Numbered from the stretch's first letter, positions 9,776 through 23,308 are shown. The stretch: DNA of 64,000 bases from Rhizobacter sp. OV335 (GCF_900142965.1 NZ_FRCQ01000003.1:292944-356943); one strand, 5' to 3'. Notes: generated by a model from the sequence alone, not told the origin. Numbers and translations are program-made.

Positions 9776-10618
9776 GTGGTCGCCTTCACCTCGCACTACG
9801 TCGCCTGCGAAGGCCGCGAACTCCACTACACCGAGTGGGGCGCCGGCCGCGCCGAGACCGTGATCGCCTGGCACGGCCTCGCGCGCACCTGCCGCGACAT
9901 GGACGAGGTGGCGGCGCACCTGTCGCAGCGCTTCCGCGTGATCTGCCCGGACACGCTGGGCCGCGGCTTGAGCGAATGGAGCCGCGATCCCGAGCGCGAG
10001 TACTGCCTGGCGTTCTACGTGCAGCAGGCGGTGTCGCTGGTCGACCAGCTGGGGCTGCACGAGGTTCATTGGCTGGGCACGTCGATGGGTGGGGCGATCG
10101 GCACGCTGGCGGCGGCGGGGCTCTTGCGAGGCCGCATCCGCAAACTGGTGCTGAACGACAACGGACCGGAGCTCGCCGAGCCGGCGATCGCGCGCATCCG
10201 CGGCTATGCAGGCCGGCCGGCGGCCTTCGAGACGGTGAGCGAGCTGGAGCGGTACTTCCGCAAGATCTACCAGCCCTACGGCTGGCTGAGCGACGGCCAG
10301 TGGCGGCGCCTGACCGAGACCTCGACGCGCCGCCTGCCCGACGGCCGCGTGACGCCGCACTACGACCCGGCGATGGTGATGCAGTTCACCCACCACGACG
10401 ACGACTACGGGCTGTGGGATGCGTGGGACACGCTGACGCTGCCGGTGCTGTGCCTGCGCGGCGAGCACTCCGACCTGCTGCTACCCGAGGTCGCCGAGCA
10501 GATGCGCCGGCGCGGCCCGTGCGCGCAGGTGGTGACCGTGCCGGGCTGCGGGCATGCGCCGGCGTTGAACGTGCCGGAGCAGTTGACGGCGGTGGAGCGG
10601 TTCTTGATGGCGCCGTAA
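9776..10618 (+). CDS. Alpha/beta hydrolase
   Basis: A 280-residue protein probably starting at GTG 9776, only 4 bases behind the oligomer-hydrolase stop; the upstream extension of the frame lies inside that gene. It has the alpha/beta-hydrolase fold signature: oxyanion motif HG (33-34), PDTLGRGLSEW loop (59-68), nucleophile elbow GTSMGGA with Ser103, and a late GCGHAPALN segment holding the catalytic His. No signal peptide is seen, so it is cytoplasmic. Position at the end of the PHB operon suggests cleavage of an imported ester or oligomer. Its true substrate is unknown. Confidence 0.85.
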   Translation: MVAFTSHYVACEGRELHYTEWGAGRAETVIAWHGLARTCRDMDEVAAHLSQRFRVICPDTLGRGLSEWSRDPEREYCLAFYVQQAVSLVDQLGLHEVHWLGTSMGGAIGTLAAAGLLRGRIRKLVLNDNGPELAEPAIARIRGYAGRPAAFETVSELERYFRKIYQPYGWLSDGQWRRLTETSTRRLPDGRVTPHYDPAMVMQFTHHDDDYGLWDAWDTLTLPVLCLRGEHSDLLLPEVAEQMRRRGPCAQVVTVPGCGHAPALNVPEQLTAVERFLMAP

Positions 10619-10647
10619 GGATCTTCTTCGGATTGGGCCGGCCGGAT

Positions 10648-10836
10648 GTGGCGGGAGTGAAGCGCAAGCGTCTGCATGTCTCGGTTGCTTTGGCGCACGA
10701 ACACGATTTCACAGGTTTCGTGAAGATCGACATGGCGGAAATCGATGTACTGAAGGGCCGCGACGGCGTGTATGTTGTGCTTGGTCGAGAGCCCCTCGAT
10801 CTCTCGGGGCGGCTCATTCGCAGTGGAGAAAACTGA
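10648..10836 (+). CDS. Small orphan protein, possibly the end of a lost larger protein
   Basis: Reading from GTG 10648 gives 62 residues (further candidate starts: GTG 10657, ATG 10732, TTG 10633). The sequence reads like a real protein end: RLHVSVALAHEHDFTGFVKID, then MAEIDVLKGRDGVYVVLGRE and LDLSGRLIRSGEN. There is no ribosome site or signal peptide. Its stop codon abuts the start of the next gene. The combination of an apparently headless C-terminal domain and a tiny coupled downstream gene resembles toxin-tip/immunity leftovers of polymorphic toxins. This is inference; I do not recognise the family. Confidence 0.4.
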   Translation: MAGVKRKRLHVSVALAHEHDFTGFVKIDMAEIDVLKGRDGVYVVLGREPLDLSGRLIRSGEN

Positions 10837-11136
10837 ATGGACTACGTGAAAGTTCGCTGGCTGCACCAGCATGCGTCCGAGCCGATTCTTCTCCTGAGCG
10901 AACTCGATGCGGAGCGCTATGAGGTTCGCAAGGTGGAGGTCTTCGCCGACGGCCACATGGGCTTCGCCAGCGACCACCAGACGAGCGGGCACACGGTTCT
11001 GGGCGAAAGACCCGTGCCGCCTGCTGCCGATATCGCGGCCGACCCGGAGTTCGTGGTCGAGGGGCTGGACGGTCGGGAGTTCGAGATGGCGTGGCGGGCC
11101 GCCATCACCGGATCACGCTGGAAACTGCAAGCCTGA
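10837..11136 (+). CDS. DUF6881-like small protein, possible immunity protein
   Basis: A 99-residue acidic protein starting at ATG 10837 behind GGAGAAAACTGA, with the SD overlapping the end of the upstream frame. It has the pattern YVKVRWLHQ...EPILLLSELDAERYEVRKVEVFADGHMGFAS, then PPAADIAADPEFV and EFEMAWR. I associate this with the small DUF6881 family. No catalytic residues or membrane segments are seen. Small acidic single-domain proteins coupled behind a headless domain are often immunity proteins, so that role is possible but unproven. It ends 14 bp from the convergent adenosine deaminase gene. Confidence 0.6.
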   Translation: MDYVKVRWLHQHASEPILLLSELDAERYEVRKVEVFADGHMGFASDHQTSGHTVLGERPVPPAADIAADPEFVVEGLDGREFEMAWRAAITGSRWKLQA

Positions 11137-11150
11137 AACCTGCAAGGCCT

Positions 11151-13162
<2,012 letters not shown>

Positions 13163-13165
13163 GGC

Positions 13166-14329
13166 CTACTTGCCTCCAGGAACCTTGCCTTCGACGCCCT
13201 TGACGAAGAACTTGATGCCGCTCATGAACTTGTCGTCGGCGACCTCGTCCTTCTTCAGCACTTCCTTGCCGTCGTTGCCGACGATCGGGCCCTTCCAGAT
13301 CGCGAAGCTGCCGTCCTTCAGGCCGGCCTTCACCTTCTCGACCTTGTCCTTCAGCTCGGCCGGCACCTTGTCGGAGATCGACACCAGGTCGATCGCGCCT
13401 TCCTTGACGCCCCACCACGACGCGCTGTTGCCGGTCCACTTGCCGTCCAGTGCATCCTTGGTCGCCTTGATGTAGTACGGCCCCCAGTTGATGACGCTCG
13501 AGGCCAGGTGGGCCTTCGGGCCGTAGGCGGTCATGTCGCTGTCCCAGCCGAACGCGTACTTGCCGGCCTTCTCGGCCGTCTGCAGCACCGCGCTCGAATC
13601 GGTGTTCTGCATCAGCACGTCGGCGCCGCCGTTGATCAGCGATTGCGCGGCCTCGGTCTCCTTCGGCGGGTTGAACCATTCGTTGACCCAGACCACCTTG
13701 GTCTTGATCTTCGGGTTCACCGACTGCGCACCCAGCGTGAAGCTGTTGATGTTGCGGATCACCTCGGGGATCGGGATCGAGCCGACCACGCCCAGCGTGT
13801 TGGTCTTGGTCATGCCGCCGGCGATCACGCCGGCCATGTACGCGCCTTCATAGGTGCGGCTGTCGTAGGTGCGCATGTTCTCGGCCTGCTTGAAGCCGGT
13901 GGCATGCTCGAACTTCACGTCCTTCAGGTCGGCCGCGACCTTCAGCATCGGCTCCATGTAGCCGAAGGTGGTGCCGAAGATCAGCTTGTTGCCCTGGCCG
14001 GCCATGTCGCGGAACACCCGTTCGGCATCGGCCGCCTCGGGCACCTTCTCGACGAAGCTGGTCTGGATCTTGTCGCCGAATTCCTTCTCGAGCGCCTTGC
14101 GCGCGTTGTCGTGCGCGAAGGTCCAGCCGCCGTCACCGACCGGGCCGACGTAGGCGAACGCGATCTTCAGCGGCTCGGGCTTCGGCGCCGGGGCCGACGC
14201 GGCGGCCACCGGGGTCGGCGCCGGCGCGGGCGCCTCTTCCTTCTTGCCGCAGCCCACCAGCGCGGTGCCGGCCGCCAGCGTGCTCCACCCTGCGAGCTTC
14301 AGCAGGGCACGTTTCGAGAATGAGGTCAT
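13166..14329 (-). CDS. BMP-family nucleoside-binding lipoprotein of an ABC importer
   Basis: A 387-residue lipoprotein with lipobox ALVGC and acylated Cys27, followed by an Ala/Pro-rich tether to about residue 52. The body IAFAYVGPVGDGGWTFAHDNARK, then KLIFGTTFGYM and GGADVLMQNTDSSAVLQ, is that of the basic-membrane-protein (BMP/Med) family, whose members bind purine nucleosides. GGAG lies 5 bases before the ATG. It is encoded behind the two permeases in the same direction with a 39-bp gap. It captures the substrate outside the inner membrane. Confidence 0.9.
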   Translation of the reverse strand: MTSFSKRALLKLAGWSTLAAGTALVGCGKKEEAPAPAPTPVAAASAPAPKPEPLKIAFAYVGPVGDGGWTFAHDNARKALEKEFGDKIQTSFVEKVPEAADAERVFRDMAGQGNKLIFGTTFGYMEPMLKVAADLKDVKFEHATGFKQAENMRTYDSRTYEGAYMAGVIAGGMTKTNTLGVVGSIPIPEVIRNINSFTLGAQSVNPKIKTKVVWVNEWFNPPKETEAAQSLINGGADVLMQNTDSSAVLQTAEKAGKYAFGWDSDMTAYGPKAHLASSVINWGPYYIKATKDALDGKWTGNSASWWGVKEGAIDLVSISDKVPAELKDKVEKVKAGLKDGSFAIWKGPIVGNDGKEVLKKDEVADDKFMSGIKFFVKGVEGKVPGGK

Positions 14330-14368
14330 GGGAACTCCAGGGTGAGGAACGCAAGAATTTATCAGCAG

Positions 14369-15289
14369 CTAGCTGCCGGGGAAGAAGGGCTTGCCCAACG
14401 AGGCCGGCATGTTCACGCGGATCCAGCCGGCATTGCGCGAGATCAGCACCAGCACGACGATGGTCGACAGGTAGGGCAGCATCGTCAGCAGCTGCGCCGA
14501 GACCTGCACGCCTTCGCCCTGCAGGTAGAACTGCAGCATCGTCACGCCGCCGAACAGGTAGGCGCCGAGCAAGACGCGTGCCGGTCGCCAGGTCGCGAAG
14601 GTGGTGAGGGCCAGCGCGATCCAGCCCTTGCCGGCGATCATGCCCTCGACCCACAGCGGCGTGTAGACCACCGAGATGTAGGCGCCCGACAGCCCGCACA
14701 GCGCGCCGCCGGCCAGCACCGCGGCGAGGCGGATGCGGCGCACCGGGTAGCCGAGCGCATGCGCCGATTCGGGCGATTCGCCGACCGCGCGCAGCACCAG
14801 TCCGGCGCGCGAGCGGTACAGGAACCACGCGAGCCCGGCCGTCAGCGCGATCGCCGCATACACCATCGGGTGCTGGCGGAACAGCGCCGGGCCGAGCAGC
14901 GGGATGTCGGCCAGGAACGGCAGCTCGAAGTGCGGCCGCTCGCTCAGCTTCGCCTGCACGAAGTTGATGCCGAGGAAGGCCGAGAAGCCGCTGCCGAACA
15001 GGCTGAGCGCGAGGCCGGTGGCGTACTGGTTGGTGTTGAGCCAGATCACCAGCACGCCGAAGGTCGCGGCCAGCAGCGCGCCGGCCCCGGCACCGGCGGC
15101 GAACGCGAGCCAGTCGTTGCCGGTGTGCACCGCGGTCGCGAAGCCGGCGATCGCGGCGATCAGCATCATCCCCTCGGCACCGAGGTTGACGATGCCGGCG
15201 CGTTCGTTGATCAGCAGCCCGAGCGCGGCCAGCGCCAGCACGGTGCCGGAGTTCAGCGTCGCGGCGATCAGCAGGGCGATGGCGTCCAT
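14369..15289 (-). CDS. ABC importer permease (nucleoside/BMP type), second subunit
   Basis: The gene starts at ATG 15289 (MDAIALLIAATLNSGTVLAL); the frame stays open far upstream only as a shadow of the preceding permease. The 306-residue product has about eight membrane segments and the family motif LINERAGIVNLGAEGMMLIAA near residue 30. The conserved late segment with ...GLSGAYISVVYTPLWVEGM is also present. It matches the RnsD/NupQ-type permeases that work with BMP binding proteins. Start and stop overlap by one base (TGATG) with the preceding permease. A GCAGCT/AGCTGC palindrome spans its stop codon (14365-14376). Confidence 0.9.
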   Translation of the reverse strand: MDAIALLIAATLNSGTVLALAALGLLINERAGIVNLGAEGMMLIAAIAGFATAVHTGNDWLAFAAGAGAGALLAATFGVLVIWLNTNQYATGLALSLFGSGFSAFLGINFVQAKLSERPHFELPFLADIPLLGPALFRQHPMVYAAIALTAGLAWFLYRSRAGLVLRAVGESPESAHALGYPVRRIRLAAVLAGGALCGLSGAYISVVYTPLWVEGMIAGKGWIALALTTFATWRPARVLLGAYLFGGVTMLQFYLQGEGVQVSAQLLTMLPYLSTIVVLVLISRNAGWIRVNMPASLGKPFFPGS

Positions 15290-16422
15290 CAGGCTTGTCC
15301 TTCGGCCGGGGCCGGCTGCACGGTGTTGGTGTCGGTGCTGGCGGGTGCCGGTTCGGCCGGCACGTGCGCCGGCTTCCAGCGGAGGCGGTAGTGGATCAGC
15401 GTGTCGCAGGCCAGCAGCGTGAACAGCAGCAGGCCCTGGAACACGCCGGTCAGCGATTTCGGCAGGCCGAGGCGCGACTGCGCGAGCTCGCCGCCGATGT
15501 AGAACATGCTCATCAGGATCGCCGAGAACACGATGCCCACCGGGTGCAGACGGCCGACGAACGCGACGATGATGGCCGCGAAGCCGTAGCCCGCCGGCAC
15601 GTGCGGCGTCAGCTGCCCGAGCGGCCCGGCCGCCTCCAGCCCACCGGCCAACCCCGCCATGCCGCCCGACAGCAGCAGCGCCGTCCACAGCGCGCGCCGC
15701 GACGAGAAGCCGGCGTAGCGTGCCGCGGCCGGCGCCAGCCCGCCGACCTGCAGCTGGAAGCCGGCGTAGGTGCGGAACAGGAAGGCCCAGAACCCGGCCA
15801 CCGCGAGCAGCGCGATCAGCAGGCCGATATTGACGCGCGAGCCGGCGAACAGGCGCGGGATCTTGGTCGCCTCGAGGAAGGTGATGGTCTGCGGGAAGTT
15901 GTAGCCGTCCGGGTCCTTCCACGGCCCGTAGACCAGGTAGCCGAGCACCTGGTCGGCGACGTAGACGAGCATCAGGCTGACCAGGATTTCGTTCGCGTTG
16001 AAGCGGTCGCGCAGCAGCGCGACGATCGCGGCCCAGGCCATGCCGCCGAGCACGCCGGCCAGCAGGATCGGCACGACGATCCAGCGGCCCGTGCCTGGCT
16101 CGGCCAGCATCGCGACGCCGCCGGCCGCAATCGCCCCGAGCACGAACTGCCCCTCGGCGCCGATGTTCCAGACGTTGGAGCGGAAGCACACCGCCAGCCC
16201 GAGCGCGATCAGCAGCAGCGGCGTCGCCTTCACGGCCAGCTCCGACAGCGCGTACACGCTCTTCAGCGGCTCGACGAAGAACACCTGCAGCCCGCGCAGC
16301 GGGTCCTTGCCGAGCAGCAGGAACAGCACGACGCCGATCACCACCGTGATCGCCAGCGCCAGCAGCGGCGAGGCGATCGACATCACGCGGCTCGGCGCCG
16401 GGCGCGGCTCAAGTTTCAGCAT
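15289..16422 (-). CDS. ABC importer permease (nucleoside/BMP type), first subunit
   Basis: A 377-residue integral membrane protein with about nine hydrophobic segments and a hydrophilic, Pro/Thr-rich C-terminal tail. CFRSNVWNIGAEGQFVLGAI is the RnsC/NupP-type motif, and NEILVSLMLVYVADQVLGYL and YGFAAIIVAFVGRLHPVGI are further conserved regions. It pairs with the 14369-15289 permease. The start overlaps the end of the ATPase gene by 14 bp. Role: membrane channel for purine nucleosides or bases. Confidence 0.9.
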   Translation of the reverse strand: MLKLEPRPAPSRVMSIASPLLALAITVVIGVVLFLLLGKDPLRGLQVFFVEPLKSVYALSELAVKATPLLLIALGLAVCFRSNVWNIGAEGQFVLGAIAAGGVAMLAEPGTGRWIVVPILLAGVLGGMAWAAIVALLRDRFNANEILVSLMLVYVADQVLGYLVYGPWKDPDGYNFPQTITFLEATKIPRLFAGSRVNIGLLIALLAVAGFWAFLFRTYAGFQLQVGGLAPAAARYAGFSSRRALWTALLLSGGMAGLAGGLEAAGPLGQLTPHVPAGYGFAAIIVAFVGRLHPVGIVFSAILMSMFYIGGELAQSRLGLPKSLTGVFQGLLLFTLLACDTLIHYRLRWKPAHVPAEPAPASTDTNTVQPAPAEGQA

Positions 16423-17944
16423 GCGTCGCCTCCTGGTGGAAGGCCGCGCCGCGTGGCGCCCACAGCCCGCTCATCCATTCGCCGATCTGCTCGACCGTCG
16501 CCTGCGAGGTCGCGATCGACGGCGACACGCGGCCCTGCGCGATCACCACCAGCCGGTCGCAGACCTCGAACAGCTCGTCGAGTTCTTCGCTGACGACCAG
16601 TACCGCGCAGCCCTGGTCGCGCAGCTTCAGCAGCTCGCCGCGGATCTGCGCGGCCGCGCCGACGTCGACGCCCCAGGTCGGCTGCGAGACGATCAGCAGG
16701 CGCGGCGCGGCGTCGATCTCGCGGCCGACGATGAACTTCTGCAGGTTGCCGCCCGAGAGGCTCTTGGCCGGCGCATCGGGGCCGCCGGCCTTCACGTTGA
16801 AGCGCTGGATCAGCCGGTTCGCGAGCGCGGCGACCTCGGCGGTGCGGATCCAGCCCTGCGCCGTCACCGCGGTGGTGCGCGTCAGCAGCGTGTTCTGCGC
16901 GAGCGACAGCGACGGCACCGCGCCGCGGCCGAGGCGTTCCTCCGGCACGAAGTTCAGCCCCTGCGCGCGGCGCCGGCGCGGCGACTGGCGGCCCACCGGC
17001 CGGTCGAACAGCACGATGCTCTCGGCCTCGGCGCGCGGGTCCTCGCCCGACAGTGCCGCCATCAGCTCCTGCTGGCCGTTGCCGGAGACGCCGGCGATGC
17101 CGACGATCTCGCCGCAGCGCACGTCGAAGCTGATGCCGTGCAGGTCCATGCCGAACTGGTCGCGCTTCGGCACGCCGAGCTCGCGCACCGACAGCGCCAC
17201 GTCGCCGAGCCGCGCCTGCAGGTGCTGCAGCTGCGGCGGCTCGGCGCCGATCATCAGGCGCGACAGGCTGGCGTTGGTTTCCTGCGTCGGGTCGACCTCG
17301 CCGGTGACGCGGCCGCCGCGCAGCACGGTGCAGTGGTGGCACAGCGCGCGGATCTCGTCGAGCTTGTGGCTGATGTAGAGGATGCTGCAGCCCTCGGCGG
17401 CGAGCTGGCGCAGCGTGATGAACAGCGTCTCGACCGCCTGCGGCGTCAGCACCGAGGTCGGCTCGTCGAGGATCAGCAGCTTCGGGTTCGTCATCAGCGC
17501 GCGCACGATCTCGACGCGCTGGCGCTCGCCGACCGACAGCGTGTGGACCGGGCGCAGCGGGTCGACCTCGAGGCCGTAGACGCGGGCCACTTCGGTGATG
17601 CGCTGCGTCACGGCGGCGAGCGTCAAGGATTTGTCGAGGCCCAGCCAGACGTTCTCGGCGGCGGTGAGGGTGTCGAAGAGGCTGAAGTGCTGGAACACCA
17701 TGCTGATGCCCAGCGCGCGCGCCTCCTGCGGGTTGCGGATCTCGACCGGCTGGCCGTTCCAGCGGATCACGCCGGCATCGGGGCGGACGGCGCCGTAGAT
17801 CATCTTCATCATCGTCGACTTGCCGGCGCCGTTCTCGCCGAGCACGGCATGGATCTCGCCCGGCTTGACGCGCAGGTTCACGCGGTCGTTGGCCTTGACG
17901 GCGGGGTAGCTCTTGCTGAGGTCGGTCAGTTCCAGTCGAAGCAT
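16409..17944 (-). CDS. ABC importer ATPase with two nucleotide-binding domains
   Basis: The 511-residue protein holds two ATPase halves. The first has GENGAGKST (about 36-44), LSVGERQRVEIVRAL and LILDEPTSVLTP. The second has GVSGNGQQELMAAL in place of a canonical Walker A and the signature LSGGNLQKFIVGREI. A degenerate second site is usual for the sugar/nucleoside (RbsA/NupO) family. Start 17944 follows GAGGGGACAGCG; a longer start at 17971 adds nine residues and would overlap the guanine deaminase stop. It energises the two permeases encoded behind it. Confidence 0.9.
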   Translation of the reverse strand: MLRLELTDLSKSYPAVKANDRVNLRVKPGEIHAVLGENGAGKSTMMKMIYGAVRPDAGVIRWNGQPVEIRNPQEARALGISMVFQHFSLFDTLTAAENVWLGLDKSLTLAAVTQRITEVARVYGLEVDPLRPVHTLSVGERQRVEIVRALMTNPKLLILDEPTSVLTPQAVETLFITLRQLAAEGCSILYISHKLDEIRALCHHCTVLRGGRVTGEVDPTQETNASLSRLMIGAEPPQLQHLQARLGDVALSVRELGVPKRDQFGMDLHGISFDVRCGEIVGIAGVSGNGQQELMAALSGEDPRAEAESIVLFDRPVGRQSPRRRRAQGLNFVPEERLGRGAVPSLSLAQNTLLTRTTAVTAQGWIRTAEVAALANRLIQRFNVKAGGPDAPAKSLSGGNLQKFIVGREIDAAPRLLIVSQPTWGVDVGAAAQIRGELLKLRDQGCAVLVVSEELDELFEVCDRLVVIAQGRVSPSIATSQATVEQIGEWMSGLWAPRGAAFHQEATHAET

Positions 17945-17954
17945 CGCTGTCCCC

Positions 17955-19253
17955 TCAATCGCGTCGCCCATGCCGTTGCACTCCGTTCACCCACGTCGAC
18001 ACCAGATTCCGCTCGTCCGCCAGCGTCATCCACGCAAAAACCTTCTCATGCAAGCCCCGCGCCACCTCCATCCGACGCTCGGCGACCGGCCCCACGGCCC
18101 AGTCCCAGACGCACAGGTCGGCGACCCGCCCGATCTCCAGCGAGCCGATCTCGTCGGCCAGCCCGAGCGCCTTCGCAGCGCCCCGCGTGCAGGCGTGCAG
18201 CGCCTTCCAGGCCGTGAGCCGCTCGCCGGCCATCGCCTGCACCCGGTAGGCATCGCTCGCCGCGCGCAGCAGGCACAGGCTGGTGCCGCCGCCCACGTCG
18301 GTCGCCAGGCTCACCGCGCAGCCGGCCGCCTCGGCCGCGCGCCAGCCGAACAGCCCGCTGCCGAGAAACAGGTTCGACGACGGGCTGTGGGCGATCTGCG
18401 CACCGCTCGCGTGGATCGCGGCCCGGTCGGCATCGTCCAGCCAGATGCCGTGCGCCAGCACGCTGCGCTCGTTCAGCAGCCCGGCGCGGGCGTACACGTC
18501 GAGGTAGCTGCGCGCCTCGGGGAACAGCTCGGCCACCCACAGCACCTCGTCGCGGTTCTCGGCCACGTGGGTCTGCATGTAGATGCCGGGGTACGCCGCG
18601 CACAGCCGGCCGGCCATCGCGAGCTGTTCCGGCGTGCTGGTCGGCGCGAAGCGCACCGTCACCGCATAGGCGAGCCGGCCGGTGCCGTGCCAGCGCTCGA
18701 TCAGCTCGACGCAATCGCGTTCGGCCTGGTCGACGTCGTCGCGCAGCCCGTCGGGCGCATGCCGGTCCATCAGCACCTTGCCGGCGATCAGCCGCATGCC
18801 GCGCGCCTGCGCGCCGGCCAGCAGCCGGTCGGCGCTGACCTTGTGCACCGTCGGGAACACCACCGCGGCGGTCGTGCCGTGCGCCAGCAGCGCATCGAGG
18901 AAGCGCGCGGCGCCGCGCTCGGCCTCGCCCTCATCCGCATAGCGTCGCTCGGCCGGGAAGGTGTAGGTGTCCAGCCAGTCGAGCAGCGCGGTGCCGTAGC
19001 TCGCGATCACGTCGAGCTGCGGGCTGTGCACGTGGGTGTCGATGAAGCCGGGCATCAGCAGCCGGCCGCGGTGGTCGTGCAACTGCCAGCTGGCGTCGGG
19101 GGTGTCGTGCTGCGCACCGGCGATGCGGCCGTCCTCGACCAGCAGCCAGTGGTCGGGGCGAAAGCGCACGGCCGGCGACTCGGTGGCGCCCCAGTCGGGT
19201 GCGGCGGTGAAGTCGAGCAGGTCGGCACGCAGCGCGATGCGGCGGGGTGTCAT
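17955..19253 (-). CDS. guaD: Guanine deaminase
   Basis: A 432-residue zinc amidohydrolase that converts guanine to xanthine. PGFIDTHVHSPQLD carries the first metal ligands; YMQTHVAENRDEV, SVLAHGIWLDD and SLATDVGGGTSLCLL carry further His/Asp ligands and the substrate loop, all as in GuaD. The start at 19253 gives the family's usual length; the frame stays open upstream (ATG 19310) but through the intergenic region. It begins the minus-strand purine operon and diverges from xdhA, whose product oxidises the xanthine it makes. Confidence 0.92.
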   Translation of the reverse strand: MTPRRIALRADLLDFTAAPDWGATESPAVRFRPDHWLLVEDGRIAGAQHDTPDASWQLHDHRGRLLMPGFIDTHVHSPQLDVIASYGTALLDWLDTYTFPAERRYADEGEAERGAARFLDALLAHGTTAAVVFPTVHKVSADRLLAGAQARGMRLIAGKVLMDRHAPDGLRDDVDQAERDCVELIERWHGTGRLAYAVTVRFAPTSTPEQLAMAGRLCAAYPGIYMQTHVAENRDEVLWVAELFPEARSYLDVYARAGLLNERSVLAHGIWLDDADRAAIHASGAQIAHSPSSNLFLGSGLFGWRAAEAAGCAVSLATDVGGGTSLCLLRAASDAYRVQAMAGERLTAWKALHACTRGAAKALGLADEIGSLEIGRVADLCVWDWAVGPVAERRMEVARGLHEKVFAWMTLADERNLVSTWVNGVQRHGRRD

Positions 19254-19355
19254 GCGGGAAGGATCCTCGGGCGGGCCCGTGAATTGCAAAGCCAGGGCGT
19301 CGGGGCGCATCGTATCCCGGCGGCGACGGAGGTTTACCCTTGCGGAGTCTGTCCT
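19254..19355. promoter_or_regulatory. Divergent guaD/xdhA promoter region
   Basis: These 102 bp separate the two divergent purine genes and must hold both promoters. On the plus strand TTTACC (19334-19339) and TATGCT (19355-19360) could be a -35/-10 pair with 15-bp spacing, slightly short. If it is used, xdhA translation must start at 19383. I found no convincing palindrome for a regulator. Confidence 0.35.
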
Positions 19356-19382
19356 ATGCTTGTCGAGCAACCCCGGATTTCC

Positions 19383-20929
<1,547 letters not shown>

Positions 20930-20933
<4 letters not shown>

Positions 20934-23308
20934 ACAAGCCGCTCGATCCGTTCCTGCAGGCCACCGGACCCGAGGCCGAAGCCATCGCGCTGCGCGAGGG
21001 CGCGCGCGTCGGCATCAGCCGCCCGCATGAGTCGGCGCACCTGCACGTGGCCGGCGAGGCCGCCTACATCGACGACCTGCCGGAGCTGGCCGGCACGCTG
21101 CACGCGGCGCTCGGGCTGTCGCCGATCGCGCATGGCCGGCTGCTGGCCATCGATCTCGCGGTGCTGCGCGCGCAGCCGGGCGTCGTCGCGGTGCTGACCG
21201 CCGCCGACATTCCCGGTGCCAACGACTGCGGGCCGATCCTGCACGACGACCCGATCCTCGCCGACGGCGAGCTGCGCTACCTCGGCCAGCCGGTGTTCGC
21301 GGTGATCGCCACCACGCGCGATGCGGCGCGGCGTGCCGCGGCCCGGGCCAAGGCGGTGCTGAAGGTGGAGCCGCTGCCGCCGATCCTGACGCCCGAGGCG
21401 GCGCATGCGGCGGGCGCCTACGTGCTGCCGCCGATGCACCTGGTGCGCAGCACGCGCGACGGCGGCGCACGGGCCGCGATCGACGCGGCGCCGCACCGCC
21501 TGAAGGACACGCTCAGCGTCGGCGGCCAGGAGCAGTTCTACCTCGAAGGCCAGATCAGCTACGCGATCCCGAAGGAAGACCGCGGGCTGCTGCTGCACTG
21601 CTCGACGCAGCACCCGAGCGAGATGCAGCACCTGGTGGCGCATGCGCTGCAGCTGAACTCGCACCACGTGCAGGTGGAGTGCCGGCGCATGGGCGGCGGC
21701 TTCGGCGGCAAGGAATCGCAGTCGGCGCTGTTCGCCTGCGTGGCCGCGGTGGCCGCGCAGAAGCTGCGCCGGCCAGTCAAGCTGCGCGTCGACCGCGACG
21801 ATGACTTCCTGATCACCGGCAGGCGCCACTGCTTCTGGTACGAGTACGAGGTGGGATACGACGACGACGGCCGCATCCTCGGCAGCGAGGTGACGATGGT
21901 GTCGCGCGCCGGCCATTCGGCCGACCTGTCGGGCCCGGTGATGACGCGCGCGCTGTGCCACTTCGACAACGCCTACTGGCTGCCCGACGTCGCGATGCAC
22001 GGCTTCTGCGGCAAGACCAACACGCAGAGCAACACCGCGTTCCGCGGCTTCGGCGGCCCGCAGGGCGCGATCGCGATCGAGAACATCATCGACAGCGTCG
22101 CGCGCGCGCTCGGCAAGGACGCGCTGGATGTGCGGCGCGTCAACTTCTATGGCACCGACACGAATCGCACCACGCCGTACGGCCAACCGGTCGACGACAA
22201 CATCCTGCACGAGCTGTGCGCGCAGCTCGAGGCCGACAGCGACTACCGCGCACGCCGAGAGGCTGCCGCCGCGTTCAACCTCGCGAACCCGGTGCTGCAG
22301 CGCGGCCTCGCGTTCACGCCGGTCAAGTTCGGCATCTCGTTCAACGTGAAGCACCTGAACCAGGCCGGCGCGCTGGTGCACGTGTATGCCGACGGCTCGA
22401 TCCTGGTGAACCACGGCGGCACCGAGATGGGCCAGGGGCTGAACACCAAGGTGGCCCAGGTGGTGGCGCACGAGTTGGGCGTCGGCTTCGAGCGGGTGCG
22501 CGTCAGCGCGACTGATACGCACAAGGTCGTCAACACCTCGGCCACCGCCGCCTCGACCGGCAGCGACCTGAACGGCAAGGCGGCGCAGGACGCGGCGCGC
22601 CAGATCCGCGAACGGCTGGCCGACGTGGCCGCGCAGCGGCTGGCCTGCCGCGCTGACGAGTTGCGCTTCGCGAACGACGAGGTGACTGGCCCGGCCGGGC
22701 GCATCGGCTTCGTCGAGCTGGTGATGCAAGCCTATCTGGCACGCGTGCAGCTGTGGTCCGACGGCTTCTACGCGACGCCCGGCCTGCACTGGGACAGCGC
22801 GACGCTGACCGGCCGGCCGTTCTTCTACTTCGCGTACGGCGCCGCGGTCAGCGAGGTGCTGGTGGATACCCTGACCGGCGAGTGGAAGCTGCTGCGCGCC
22901 GACGTGCTGCACGACGCCGGCCGCTCGCTGAACCCTGCCGTCGACATCGGCCAGGTCGAGGGCGCGTTCATCCAGGGCATGGGCTGGCTGACCAGCGAGG
23001 AGCTGGTGTGGCACCCGCAGACGGGGCTGCTGGCGACGCATGCGCCGAGCACCTACAAGATCCCGACCGCGAACGACTGCCCGGCTGTCTTCAACGTGCG
23101 GCTGTACGACGGCGAGAACGTCGAGGACAGCATCCACCGCAGCAAGGCGGTCGGCGAGCCGCCGCTGCTGCTGCCGTTCTCGGTGTTCTTCGCGATCCGC
23201 GATGCGGTGTCGGCCGTGGGTGGGCACCGCGTCGACCCGCCGCTGCGCGCGCCGGCGACGCCGGAGGCGATCCTCGATGCGATCACCGCGGTGCGCGCGG
23301 CCGTCTGA
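20930..23308 (+). CDS. xdhB: Xanthine dehydrogenase large subunit (molybdopterin-binding)
   Basis: A 792-residue subunit with the full set of molybdenum-cofactor motifs: GGQEQFYLEGQ, RMGGGFGGKE, TAFRGFGGPQGA, GGTEMGQGLNTK and, near the end, the catalytic-Glu region SKAVGEPPLLLPFSVFFAI. It hydroxylates hypoxanthine and xanthine to urate in the cytoplasm. It is translationally coupled to xdhA. The maturation factor gene xdhC is not adjacent but 1.6 kb downstream, behind an acyltransferase gene. Confidence 0.94.
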
